A stretch of 19,430 nucleotides of DNA from Acidobacteriota bacterium (GTDB lineage: Bacteria; Acidobacteriota; Terriglobia; UBA7540), in contig JAKAWN010000080.1 of assembly GCA_021827245.1 (NCBI GenBank), positions 1-19,430 of the forward strand. The letters run 5' to 3'. Below are positions 1-8,522 of the stretch, one piece after another. The notes beneath the pieces are model-generated. The model ran no database searches, was not told where the DNA came from, and saw only the letters and a program-made list of their open reading frames with translations. Within the stretch, counting starts at the first letter, position 1, and each line of letters starts with the position of its first letter. Position numbers and translations under genes: made by a program.

Positions 1-1
1 G

Positions 2-181
2 CCAGCCTTTCGCCATAGTGACGGAATGAAATGCTATCTCATTGCCAATGCGATACCTCACTCGCCCGAGCGCGGAAGTCAGGTTAAGGCGCTGCCGGGC
101 CAGTTCTTGCCGACCGATGAAGGCCTGCGGCGGACACGAAAACGCGAAAAGAAGGACCGCGTGGCATCGACGATCTTGTGA
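2..181 (+). CDS. 3' end of an unidentified ORF entering from the left edge
   Basis: An open frame runs from base 2 to a TGA at 179-181, giving about 59 codons without a stop. An internal ATG sits at 26. The C-terminal residues are strongly basic (RTRKREKKDR). I recognise no family. It may be the tail of a gene that starts outside the window or simply an open stretch. The region up to 653 is full of fragments, so a decayed gene is equally possible. Confidence 0.25.
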   Translation, partial: PAFRHSDGMKCYLIANAIPHSPERGSQVKALPGQFLPTDEGLRRTRKREKKDRVASTIL

Positions 182-363
182 CTCAGATTTCGCAAGAGTA
201 AGACAACCCGATTATCGAGATTATGGAGAACGGCTGCGGTTAGCTAGTAGTATATAGGTATATCAGGTTATCCTTCTAAGGAGTTGCTTGATGCTGGTTT
301 CCTTGGGTGCCTTCCATCGCCGCCAGGACATACGCCCGCACTGCTCCCTCCCGCGCCCGGGGA

Positions 364-444
364 ATGAGCCTCAATGAGCTGGCGCAGAAGTATCAGGTCA
401 GCAAAGCGAGCATCTGTAAACTGCTGAACGGGACCTCAGAATAG
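364..444 (+). pseudogene. Helix-turn-helix remnant, possibly the tail of a serine recombinase
   Basis: The 26-codon frame from the ATG at 364 to the TAG at 442 reads as a single helix-turn-helix (SLNELAQKYQVSKASICKLL), the type found at the C-terminus of resolvase/invertase recombinases or the N-terminus of transposases. The same frame stays open upstream without a convincing start. A second ATG at 291 with a good AAGGAG ribosome site opens a different frame, which stops at 375-377 inside this one. That arrangement fits a frameshifted gene remnant. The recombinase origin is an inference from one motif only. Confidence 0.35.
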
Positions 445-457
445 GGGGTCATAAAAC
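444..457 (+). repeat. 14-bp direct repeat, copy 1
   Basis: GGGGGTCATAAAAC occurs here and again, identical and in the same orientation, 72 bp downstream at 516-529. The spacing is a multiple of three, so both copies are read in the same frame of the overlapping ORF fragment. Short direct repeats this close could be transposase-binding repeats near an element end or a residue of duplication. Confidence 0.6.
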
Positions 458-515
458 CCTGAAAAAACCGGCACCGTATCCTGTTGATTCTAAGGCCCCG
501 GATTTTGCAGATATC

Positions 516-529
516 GGGGGTCATAAAAC
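516..529 (+). repeat. 14-bp direct repeat, copy 2
   Basis: Exact second copy of GGGGGTCATAAAAC (first copy at 444-457). Confidence 0.6.
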
Positions 530-653
530 TGTGGGTTTGGGACCCTTCAAGGCTGACCCAAGAGGCCAGGAGGCCGGTGCACTTGATCCTATTCGTTACA
601 CGCTGCATCCTATGGCCGGCAAGACCATTAACGATGACATGGCGCAAAAGTAA

Positions 654-969
654 TTCATAGTTGTCCTCTTCAACTAGGACTGCACAGCTCCATCATTGCG
701 TGCAACGGCAAGGCTGTCTGGACTCTCATCGCTGTAGTTTTTCCTTCCGCGGTAAGTTTCCGCTGCTGACAAAACAGTGATAGGCTGTTACGTCATTGGA
801 CCAGAGGAGGCCGCAACGTTCACGCCAGAACAAGGGAAGGGCTGCTGCGGCTTGACGCTTGCTCTGGCCTGCTGCAAAGAGTCGCGACATGAGCAAGGTA
901 TACCTCTGAAGGCTAAACGGACCGAACCGGCGGCGCGTGTTCCGGTCGCCGTATCAGGCGAGGAAAGGT
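654..969. other. Leader region upstream of the GH116 gene, no gene recognised
   Basis: About 315 bp lie between the last ORF fragment and the GH116 start. Short open frames on both strands here show no family resemblance. I see no convincing promoter hexamers and no riboswitch. A small hairpin GCGG-TAAGTTT-CCGC is present near 749-763. The region presumably contains the GH116 promoter. Confidence 0.4.
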
Positions 970-3789
970 ATGAAAAAGAATTCAAACCCTGAGAAGACGA
1001 ACCAAGGAAACGCGAAAATAAATCGACGTGCCTTTCTGTCGGAACTCGGCGCTGCATCGGCCGTGGCCGCAGTGGGAAAAGGAGCGGTCCCAGGATCGAG
1101 GATGGCTGAAGGCTCCAATCTGCCTGCGCCGGCGCAGCCGGGGCCGCCTCCGTTGACGCTCCGCGAACCGTCTCACGGTTATTCCGGGATTCCACTGGGA
1201 GGGATTGGCGCCGGGTCGATTGAAATCAAACCCGACGGCACCCTCCAGGATTGGCTGATCTTCAACATGGGGGAATGGGACCCGTGGAAACCTGTGGGCC
1301 AGACGCAATGGCCCGATCCTCACGTCACGGATCATTCACTGGCGTTTTTTGCCTGGGCAAAGCGAGAGGGCGAAGGGCCGGTTGTCCGCCGGCTGAATCT
1401 GGCGGGCCACCAGCAGGACCTCTACAGCCTGGGATGGGCGCAGTGCGTGGAGGGGATCGACTTTGCAGGAGAGTTTCCTCGGTCGCGGCTTGAATACTTG
1501 GACGGCACTTTGCCGGTGAAAATTCGAGCGGACTTTTTCAGCCCGTTCGTTCCTCACGACGCGCGTCTCAGCGGCACGCCGGGGTTCCACGCGGTTTTTG
1601 AATTTACGAATCGCGGCAGGAAGCCGGTGGAGTGCTCGCTCATGGCGAGTCTGCACAATCCGCTGGCCAGCGGCGCGCCCAACAACGCGGCAAGAAGACT
1701 GTCCAACAAGGTTCTCGTGGAGGGGCAAACATGCTGGCTCGAAATGCAAACGGCAGCGCAGCTTCAGCAGCGGGAAACAGTGGGAAGCCTGGCGTTGTCA
1801 TTCACCGGGGGGCAGCCCAGCTACATCGTTGAGGACTTCGGCCGATACGTGGGCAATGGCGGATGGCTTCACTCTTCTCTCGCAACAACGTTTCAGTCTT
1901 TCCTGGTTCCATTTCGGCAGTCCGGTCGGCTTCCCAGCCTGCCGGGCGCAGGTTGCCCTGCAGATCTGCTGCACATGGATGACCAGCAGATTGACGCGCT
2001 GACGCCTGCAGAGGCTACAGAATTGATAGCCGTTTTGGGCGGCACGCCCTCGCTCAAGTCAATCCTGGAGATGGCAGAAAAAGTCGACCCGGCTTACGTT
2101 CGCGGCAAGCTGATGAAGAAGACGCTTCTTGGATTGCGCGATATCCTCAATCTCTACGCCGGCAGAGACCGTGCCGCACTCGACTTTGGGGACGCGGCCC
2201 TGTGCACCAGCGTGCGCGTGAAGCCGGGAGAAACGGTGGAAATTCCCGTGGCGTTTTCGTGGTATTTCCCTTACCACATCAGCGCTCGCGGGCCGGAACT
2301 GGGTCATCAGTACGAACACTGGTTTGCCGACGCACTGGAGGTTAACCGCTTTCTGGTGGCCAACCAGCGCCGGCATCGCCGCAAGGTCACCACCTTTGTC
2401 AACACGCTGGCAGCCTCCGACCTTCCGGATGAAATGCGCTTTTGCTGGAGCGCGCAACTCTCCACTCTGATCAAGAGCACCTGGTGGCTGCGTGACGGCG
2501 GGTTCTCAGTGTTTGAGGGCCTGGGCTGTTGCGGCTTTGAGACCGTAGACGTCACCTACCAGGGATCGGCGCCCATCCTGGCCCTGTTTCCGGAATTGCA
2601 GAAAAACCAGATGGAACTCACCGCCCGCCATCAGCGCAGCAACGGGCAGCTTCCTCACAACTTTGCCCCCGATTTCAGCACCCCCGACCAGGGCTGGGAA
2701 AGGGTGGACCTCAACCCGCAATTCATTATGATTGTCTGCCGCGACTACCTTTGGACGGGCGACAAGCAGTACCTGGCGCACATGTGGCCGCACGTACAGA
2801 GCGCACTGGCCTACATGGCGTCGCTGGATGAGGACGGCGACGGCTTGCCTGAAAAGCACACCAGTTTGAACACTTACGACCAATGGGCGTTTCAGGGCAC
2901 GCCTTCTTATATTGCCAGCCTGTGGCTGGGCGCGTACACGGCTGCCGGCCGCATGGCGCGGGACGTGGGCGATCAGGCTGCCAGCCGCAAAATGGAGACC
3001 TTGCTGACTAAGGCGCGGGCCAGCTTCGACAAGAAACTCTGGAATGGCAGCTATTACAACCTGTGGTTCAATGATGGCGTGTCCGACGCCTGTTGCATGA
3101 CCGACCAGATCAGCGGAATCTGGTTCTCATCGCTTGCCGGACTGGAGCCGGCGCTCCCGGCGGACCGCGTCAGGCAGGTGCTGGAAAAGGTCTTCCGCGA
3201 GAATTTCGGTCCCGAGCAGGGGCTGGTGAATTCCAGCTATCCCGAGGGAACGACTCCTCGATTCCCGGCCTACCACAACGCGCAGGCCATGGCCAACTGG
3301 ACGGGCATCGAGTATGCCTCGGCCTCATTTTTCCTGGAATATGGAATGACCCGCGAGGCGCTGGCGGCGGTGCAGGCGGTGCATCGGCGGTACGATCGCG
3401 CGGGCCGCTGGTGGAACCACGTTGAATGCGGCAACCACTATTACCGGGCAATGTCGAGTTGGTGCACGCTGGTTGCGGCCACCGGATTCAAGCCTGATCT
3501 GGCCGCCGGCCGTTTGCAGGTTGCACCAAGCTTCAGCCGCCTGAGCGCGCCGTGGTTTTCATCGCAGGCTTTTGGCGTGCTGGCTTACGCGCCGCAAAAG
3601 CTGCTCCTGAGTTGTCTCGATGGCAAAATGGAATTTCAAACCCTCGTCACGCCGGTCAGCGCGCCGAAAGTCCGCCTGAATGGCCGCCCGCGCGCCGGCC
3701 GGGTCCGGCGCGAAGCCGGCCTGTGGCGCATCGACTTCAATCAGAGCGTGACCCTGGCGCCCGAAAGCAAACTGGAGATTGCAGGATAG
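970..3789 (+). CDS. Secreted GH116 family beta-glucosidase / glucosylceramidase-like enzyme
   Basis: The 939-residue product begins with a Tat-type signal (NRRAFLSEL at about residues 16-24, then an Ala-rich stretch), so it is probably exported folded. The N-terminal GH116 domain starts near residue 70 with the GIPLGGIGAGSIE signature. The catalytic (alpha/alpha)6 domain covers roughly residues 470-850. By alignment from memory with GBA2-type enzymes, E516 in FEG is the likely nucleophile, followed by the TVDVTY strand, and D637 in NTYDQW is the likely acid/base. Family members hydrolyse beta-glucosides, beta-xylosides or glucosylceramide; the substrate here cannot be told. I chose the ATG at 970, preceded by AGGCGAGGAAAGG, over the in-frame ATG at 937, because it has the better ribosome site and the signal peptide remains intact. 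The CobW-type gene follows 104 bp downstream on the same strand. Confidence 0.9.
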   Translation: MKKNSNPEKTNQGNAKINRRAFLSELGAASAVAAVGKGAVPGSRMAEGSNLPAPAQPGPPPLTLREPSHGYSGIPLGGIGAGSIEIKPDGTLQDWLIFNMGEWDPWKPVGQTQWPDPHVTDHSLAFFAWAKREGEGPVVRRLNLAGHQQDLYSLGWAQCVEGIDFAGEFPRSRLEYLDGTLPVKIRADFFSPFVPHDARLSGTPGFHAVFEFTNRGRKPVECSLMASLHNPLASGAPNNAARRLSNKVLVEGQTCWLEMQTAAQLQQRETVGSLALSFTGGQPSYIVEDFGRYVGNGGWLHSSLATTFQSFLVPFRQSGRLPSLPGAGCPADLLHMDDQQIDALTPAEATELIAVLGGTPSLKSILEMAEKVDPAYVRGKLMKKTLLGLRDILNLYAGRDRAALDFGDAALCTSVRVKPGETVEIPVAFSWYFPYHISARGPELGHQYEHWFADALEVNRFLVANQRRHRRKVTTFVNTLAASDLPDEMRFCWSAQLSTLIKSTWWLRDGGFSVFEGLGCCGFETVDVTYQGSAPILALFPELQKNQMELTARHQRSNGQLPHNFAPDFSTPDQGWERVDLNPQFIMIVCRDYLWTGDKQYLAHMWPHVQSALAYMASLDEDGDGLPEKHTSLNTYDQWAFQGTPSYIASLWLGAYTAAGRMARDVGDQAASRKMETLLTKARASFDKKLWNGSYYNLWFNDGVSDACCMTDQISGIWFSSLAGLEPALPADRVRQVLEKVFRENFGPEQGLVNSSYPEGTTPRFPAYHNAQAMANWTGIEYASASFFLEYGMTREALAAVQAVHRRYDRAGRWWNHVECGNHYYRAMSSWCTLVAATGFKPDLAAGRLQVAPSFSRLSAPWFSSQAFGVLAYAPQKLLLSCLDGKMEFQTLVTPVSAPKVRLNGRPRAGRVRREAGLWRIDFNQSVTLAPESKLEIAG

Positions 3790-3893
3790 CGGCGTATAGG
3801 GAACGTCCGGCCTGCGGGCCTCGCATCGCGCCCGTGCCATGCGCTCTCAAAACCCGCCGCGCGCAATCAGAAAGGCATGACGGAAAGACAACC

Positions 3894-4961
3894 ATGGCGC
3901 ACCTGGTAATGATCGGAGGATTTCTCGGCGCGGGCAAGACCACGCTGATGCTCCAAGCGGCGCGTCGGCTTGCCAAACAGGGCAGGCGCGTGGCTCTGAT
4001 GACTAATGACCAGGCCCCGGACATGGTTGACACGCGGCTGGTGCGCCTGGCGAAATTCCCGGTGGCGGAGGTTTCCGGCGGCTGCATTTGTTGCCGGTTC
4101 GACGAGTTTGCCGGAGAAGTCAGTGGCCTGGTCCGCGAGCTTAATCCCGATGTTGTTCTGGTTGAGCCGGTGGGTAGTTGCACCGATCTTGCGGCGACGG
4201 TGCTGCGGCCGTTGCTTCGCTCCGTGCCGGAACTGTCCATTGCTCCGCATACGGTGGTTATCGATCCCGCCGTCTGGATGCAAATGAAGCAGCGCCCGTC
4301 GATGCCCCCGGAAACGGCCTACATCTTTCAGAAACAGCTTGCCGAGGCGGATATCCTTCTGCTCAACAAGAGCGACCTCACCCCTCGCCCGTCAATGGAG
4401 ATCGTGCGGGCGGAGGTCGATGCCCAGGTTCCGCGAGCCCAAATCCTACCGGTCAGCGCCCGCACCAGCGCGGGCATCGGCGCGTGGTGCGACCGGGTCA
4501 TGGCCAGCCAGGGTTCGGGGCGTTCGATTGATGTGGATTACGGCATCTACGGCAAGGGCGAGCAATGGCTGGGCTGGCTAAATGCCACCCTCGAGCTTCA
4601 AACCGGAAGCGCCCCGCGCTGGAAGCATACCCTGAGCGAATTCATGCAGGCGCTCTGCCGTGCGTTAGGCGAGGCAGGCGAGGCCCCGGCGCATTTGAAA
4701 TGCCTGCTCTCCAGCGGATCGTTGATTGCCGCCGGCAACGCAACGCTGGGCGCGCCGGCACCGGCCCTTCGCGTCCTGCAGGCCGGGCGCTCAAGCCGCC
4801 AAGCTGAGCTGGTGATCAACCTTCGCATCGGTCTCCCGCCGCGCTGTCTGCGCCCTGCCGTGGCGGCCGCCCTCGGCTCGCTGAGAAATACTGAGGGGAA
4901 ATTTCTGACCGAACGCAGCTTTGCCCCTGGCCAACCCGTCCCGCAGCACCGCATGGTGTGA
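3894..4961 (+). CDS. CobW/COG0523-family GTPase, putative metallochaperone
   Basis: This is a 355-residue G3E GTPase. The P-loop GGFLGAGKTT lies at residues 8-17, the family's metal-binding CxCC motif is GCICC (C64, C66, C67), an EPVG motif follows near residue 88, and the guanine-specificity motif NKSD is at 158-161. Members couple GTP hydrolysis to delivery of zinc, cobalt or other metals to client proteins. The C-terminal part (about 215-355) lacks the His-rich stretch of many homologues and does not look like a standard CobW_C domain. The ATG at 3894 is chosen because the P-loop must begin within a few residues; the frame stays open upstream to 3552, but only by overlapping the GH116 gene out of frame. 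The ribosome site is weak, so translation may depend on the upstream gene. The metal and client are unknown. Confidence 0.85.
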   Translation: MAHLVMIGGFLGAGKTTLMLQAARRLAKQGRRVALMTNDQAPDMVDTRLVRLAKFPVAEVSGGCICCRFDEFAGEVSGLVRELNPDVVLVEPVGSCTDLAATVLRPLLRSVPELSIAPHTVVIDPAVWMQMKQRPSMPPETAYIFQKQLAEADILLLNKSDLTPRPSMEIVRAEVDAQVPRAQILPVSARTSAGIGAWCDRVMASQGSGRSIDVDYGIYGKGEQWLGWLNATLELQTGSAPRWKHTLSEFMQALCRALGEAGEAPAHLKCLLSSGSLIAAGNATLGAPAPALRVLQAGRSSRQAELVINLRIGLPPRCLRPAVAAALGSLRNTEGKFLTERSFAPGQPVPQHRMV

Positions 4962-5043
4962 ACCGCTGTTCAGCGATTCGGCCCACCTCCACAGTTTCTC
5001 TCTTTGCTCGTAGTTGCTCGGTCTTGGAAAATACCTGGGCCAG

Positions 5044-7734
5044 TCAGGCAAGTTCAGCTGCAATTTGGTTCCGCACGTAGTGGCAGTTGAGGACCTTCTC
5101 CACAAGGTCCAGCGGACGGTAGTAGTACTGGTTCGACGCTTCGAAGCCGATCGCCGAATCCCGGCGCGCGTTGTGATATTGTTGCAGCGACAAATGAATT
5201 TCGTCCTCAGCGATTTGCGCCATCTGGTGCCCTAATTTCTGGCGCGCTTCGCCATGCGCCGTCCTCCATTCCTTTCGCAAGCTGTAGAAGTGAATCTGGT
5301 TTGCCACGCTCTGAAAGTGGAGATAACAAGTCTCCGCAATGCCGAAATCGATCCTCGCCGCCGCGATCTTCTGCTGCGGCACGCGTTCCAGCGCTGCCCG
5401 GAACGTGTCCAAACCTTTCTTCCACATCGTGGCCATTTTCTGGAATTGCTCTTCGAAAACGTTCACGGGATAACTGCCCACCCAATGCTCGTAATCGTCA
5501 TAAGGAAAGAGCATCATGGTTGTCTTGTAACCCGTCGGCTGAAGGCGAAGGAGGTTGGCGGGACCGTGCTGAGTCGGAACATGATAAACGACGCCTCCGC
5601 CTTCCATGGGATACTGCACAAAAGCCTCGCTGAAGGCCTTCCACGCATCGAGTATTTGCGGCGCGGCGTCGCTGCCATACCTGCGCAATGCCACCTCGCG
5701 CAGAACCTCGTCGCCAGAAGCGGGCAACGGCGCGAAATAGTATCGCTTGGTCGCTTCGAAATTGGGCGATGGGTAGCCACCGACAGTCCAGGAGGCCATA
5801 AGCCCCTGAATCCCGGGCTTCACGAGATTTTCGCAATGCTGGACGATGAGGTCCGGCACGGGAATGTAAGGCACGGCGGAAATCTCCCACGTGCAACTCC
5901 ACTGGACTTTGGCCATCTGCTTGAGCCCGTGCTGCCGCGCATAGTCCCAATTCCTCAGCGCGCGCGGCCCCGGACCCACCACTGAGATCGAGTATTCTCC
6001 CACTTGCGCCGGATGCCCTCCGCGATCGATGCGCTTGGCCCACTCGCTGACGCTGAGCAGAGCAATATCTTTGGGAAGCTCGGGAATCGCCTTCGCGGGA
6101 ATGGCGGAGTTTCGAACCCAATTCTTGCCCCAGCCCCAGTCCCAGGCAATGACGTCCGCCGAAGCGCTTTTCTGGCGCACGCCGTTTCGAAACGTTCGAA
6201 TCAGTTGGGCAATCACATTCGAACCATCGAGCTTCGAACATCGCGGGCAGGACTCCGGATGGCCGTGAGAAAAACAATTCGTCAGGTTTTCCGAGGCTGT
6301 GATGCAGAAGATTCCACCCAATCCGGGTGCGCGAGAGAAGATGTGCGCCAGGCTCTCCGAGACCCACTCGCGCACTTCCAGCGTGCTCGTGCACAATGCA
6401 AAAAAGCGTGTGTCGCCGGGGTCGTGAGTTCCTCTGATCTCCGGGTGACGGACAAAGAATCCCGCTGGCATCGAGCGCGGCTCGTTCAGGTAGAGGTAGA
6501 TCCTGATGCCGTGTCGGGCCGCACGATCCACAAGTTTGCGAAGGTTCTGAAGGCGGATCTCTGACCCTTTCCCAAACTCCGGAAAAATCCTGGATGGTGC
6601 GAGGTTCCGCAGCACCGCCTGCAGCCACACCCCGTTGATTCCCGCGCGGCCAAGCTTCTCCAAAAAGCCGTCAGGAAAAGGATCGATCTTTTCGTTCATC
6701 AACGGGTCGCCGTAAATCGCGAAATAGGAGTACACGTATCGCGGGTCAAGGCGCGTATTCCGGCGAATGGTCCCGTGCTGCAAATACGGTCCACCGCGCA
6801 CCTCCATCCGCTCCTGAAGATAAGAAAGAGCTTCCCGTACTCCTTGAACGTCCTGGCCCACCACGCGAACTTCACTCGGCCTTGCAATTACTTCAAAACT
6901 TCCGGAGGCATGGGAAATCGACGGATCAATCTCGATCTGCAGCGTCCGGGAGGCAGGTCCCTTATTCCTCCCAACGCTGACTTCACTGCCCATGCCAGCA
7001 GCCAGGTAGGTCCGAAAATCATTAACAAGATCAAGGGGTACTCCGGAACCCGGCAAGGGTGTCAGCACGCTCCAACCAGTGCTCAAATCGATCTCATTTT
7101 CCAAGGCCTTGCTTGACGGATCCCGACGAGGCGTAATTTGGGTGCTGCTCAGACGCTCGATAAAGCTGAAAGCCGACTCGCCCGCTTCGTCGATTGCCCC
7201 ACCCATAGTCTTGTGGACGATTTCTTTGATTTCAACCGCGCGCTGGCGCGCGAGTGAAGAAGGCTGCGAGTAGCGCAGCCTGTCACATTTCGGCTTCAGT
7301 AGCCCAAGCTTGACCCAGAGAAAATCGTCCTCTTTCAAATGGTATTCGTATTCCTGAACAGTCCAGCCAAGCAGCTCCATCAACTGGTCGTCGGGCAGGA
7401 CGTGCCAGTTCTGCCGGATGACGGTGATATAGATCCTGCGGAGTTGATCCTCGGAGAGCTCTATCTTCTTTGTCAAACCCATCGACGCGCCAATCTCGAG
7501 AATGTTTTCCGAAGTCGTGCCTAGAACTTTAGCCATCCGGTCCGTATTCGCCAGCTCCCAGTTGCGCCAGATAAAGAGGTGAAGGCGATCAGGAAAATGC
7601 GGCTCAGGGATGGGTTCCGGGGTGGGCGCGCCATGCTCGATGGGAGCTTCCTGCGCTTCGAGACGGCCGAACCACGGCTGAGACAGCAGGAGAGCAGAAA
7701 CTTCGATTCGCTCAAGAAACTTCCGTCGGTTCAT
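5044..7734 (-). CDS. Exported large glycoside-hydrolase-like protein, family not certain
   Basis: The 896-residue protein begins with a Tat-like signal (MNRRKFLERIEVSALLL). Residues about 50-195 form a helical region of unknown role. Residues about 220-315 resemble the small alpha/beta domain that precedes the barrel in GH20/GH67/GH84-type enzymes (VRVVGQDVQGVREAL at 289-303). A TIM-barrel-like domain follows from about 335 to 680. Candidate active-site features are E482 in TASEN, a CPRC pair at 496-499 and the Trp-rich AWDWGWG at 530-536. I infer hydrolysis of an N-acetylated or acidic sugar polymer, but no family signature is decisive. The ATG at 7734 has AGGAAAAGAAGG just upstream. The gene converges on the CobW-type gene with an 82-bp gap. 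Confidence 0.6.
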   Translation of the reverse strand: MNRRKFLERIEVSALLLSQPWFGRLEAQEAPIEHGAPTPEPIPEPHFPDRLHLFIWRNWELANTDRMAKVLGTTSENILEIGASMGLTKKIELSEDQLRRIYITVIRQNWHVLPDDQLMELLGWTVQEYEYHLKEDDFLWVKLGLLKPKCDRLRYSQPSSLARQRAVEIKEIVHKTMGGAIDEAGESAFSFIERLSSTQITPRRDPSSKALENEIDLSTGWSVLTPLPGSGVPLDLVNDFRTYLAAGMGSEVSVGRNKGPASRTLQIEIDPSISHASGSFEVIARPSEVRVVGQDVQGVREALSYLQERMEVRGGPYLQHGTIRRNTRLDPRYVYSYFAIYGDPLMNEKIDPFPDGFLEKLGRAGINGVWLQAVLRNLAPSRIFPEFGKGSEIRLQNLRKLVDRAARHGIRIYLYLNEPRSMPAGFFVRHPEIRGTHDPGDTRFFALCTSTLEVREWVSESLAHIFSRAPGLGGIFCITASENLTNCFSHGHPESCPRCSKLDGSNVIAQLIRTFRNGVRQKSASADVIAWDWGWGKNWVRNSAIPAKAIPELPKDIALLSVSEWAKRIDRGGHPAQVGEYSISVVGPGPRALRNWDYARQHGLKQMAKVQWSCTWEISAVPYIPVPDLIVQHCENLVKPGIQGLMASWTVGGYPSPNFEATKRYYFAPLPASGDEVLREVALRRYGSDAAPQILDAWKAFSEAFVQYPMEGGGVVYHVPTQHGPANLLRLQPTGYKTTMMLFPYDDYEHWVGSYPVNVFEEQFQKMATMWKKGLDTFRAALERVPQQKIAAARIDFGIAETCYLHFQSVANQIHFYSLRKEWRTAHGEARQKLGHQMAQIAEDEIHLSLQQYHNARRDSAIGFEASNQYYYRPLDLVEKVLNCHYVRNQIAAELA

Positions 7735-7923
7735 CCTTCTTTTCCTGGCCGGCCCTGGTATTTGTGAGCACTTTCAAAGTGAACCTTTCGGCTTCTTCGT
7801 GGCCTGTCAGGTCGCGACTGCTCGCAGCCCCAGGAGGTTCGAAATGGCCGAAAACTTGACATGGAGGTGGCTTAAGGGAACCGGTGAGTCAGGCCGCTTC
7901 TCCTGATTTGTTGAGATTTGCCC
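7735..7923. promoter_or_regulatory. Intergenic region with a short palindrome upstream of the exported GH-like gene
   Basis: CACTTTCAAAGTG at 7769-7781 is a perfect 6-bp inverted repeat around one base. It sits about 35 bp upstream of the start codon at 7734, a position suited to an operator. No clear -35/-10 pair was found, and the regulator is unknown. Confidence 0.25.
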
Positions 7924-8502
7924 TCAGGCTTTTATTTCGTCGAGGCCCGCAATCAAGGCTTCCAAGCCATTGGCAAATGGGTTCTCGCTCCATTCCGTGA
8001 GTATAGCTTCCATAACTTCCCGGTAATGCCACACCACCTTATCCGCCGCTGCGTTGAACCCGCTGAAGATGGCCATGCCGTCTCTTTTGAAATCGCAGAG
8101 TATTTCCGATACGTTCGCGATTACATCGGCTGATTTCACCAGCAACGTGTCATGTGAGAATGTCATAATTTTTGCAATTGCCTCACGCTTTCGCTCTTCC
8201 CACGGCAGGTCTTTCGGTTTCTCCGTGAGGCTCACCACAAGACCGGCAACATTTTCCCCGAACCGTTCCACGAGCATTTCTGCGTTTACCTTCTTCGACG
8301 CGATGCTATCTTCGATCGTATCGTGCAGAATTCCGGCAACGATGACGTCTTCGCTGGCATTCGCTCTGGCCAGAAGAAGACCCACCGTAAGCGGATGCGT
8401 GATGTAGGGGATATCCTTACCCTTGCGCTTTTGCTTTTGGTACACCTCATGGGTCTTGATGGAAAAATGAATCGCGTTCTCGATTGGGGGAGTCAGAACC
8501 AT
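7924..8502 (-). CDS. Mesh1/SpoT-type HD hydrolase (small alarmone hydrolase-like)
   Basis: This 192-residue, single-domain protein has the (p)ppGpp-hydrolase HD pattern: H36 in YITHP, H60-D61 followed by E64-D65 (HDTIED), and D126 in LLVKSADVIANV. These match the metal ligands and catalytic Glu-Asp pair of SpoT and metazoan Mesh1. There is no synthetase, TGS or ACT domain, so it would only degrade alarmones or a related nucleotide such as NADPH or pyrophosphorylated purines. It lies 20 bp downstream of an unrecognised gene on the same strand, so the two are probably cotranscribed. Stand-alone hydrolases of this type serve as antitoxins in some toxSAS systems, which makes the neighbour interesting. 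Exact substrate unknown. Confidence 0.8.
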   Translation of the reverse strand: MVLTPPIENAIHFSIKTHEVYQKQKRKGKDIPYITHPLTVGLLLARANASEDVIVAGILHDTIEDSIASKKVNAEMLVERFGENVAGLVVSLTEKPKDLPWEERKREAIAKIMTFSHDTLLVKSADVIANVSEILCDFKRDGMAIFSGFNAAADKVVWHYREVMEAILTEWSENPFANGLEALIAGLDEIKA

Positions 8503-8522
8503 GGCAGCCTAAACTAGCCGGT

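Larger units (their letters stand above)
420..653 (+). pseudogene. Start-less ORF fragment containing a repeated GGHKT motif
   Basis: A frame open from 420 to the TAA at 651-653 (77 codons) has no ATG near its beginning and follows a stop in the same frame. It encodes the pentapeptide GGHKT twice, 24 residues apart, produced by the two copies of the 14-bp repeat. The composition looks protein-like (for example PVDSKAPDFADIGG), but I recognise no domain. It could be the frameshifted continuation of the upstream helix-turn-helix fragment. Confidence 0.25.

Noticed and set aside
3552..3893. N-terminal extension of the CobW-type GTPase
   Set aside because: It overlaps the GH116 gene in another frame, and the P-loop should lie near the N-terminus.
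5254..5985. 243-codon + strand ORF over the exported GH-like gene
   Set aside because: It is a shadow of high-GC coding sequence on the opposite strand, with no recognisable domain.
8054..8407. 117-codon + strand ORF over the HD hydrolase
   Set aside because: It is antisense to a clearly conserved HD domain and has no family resemblance.
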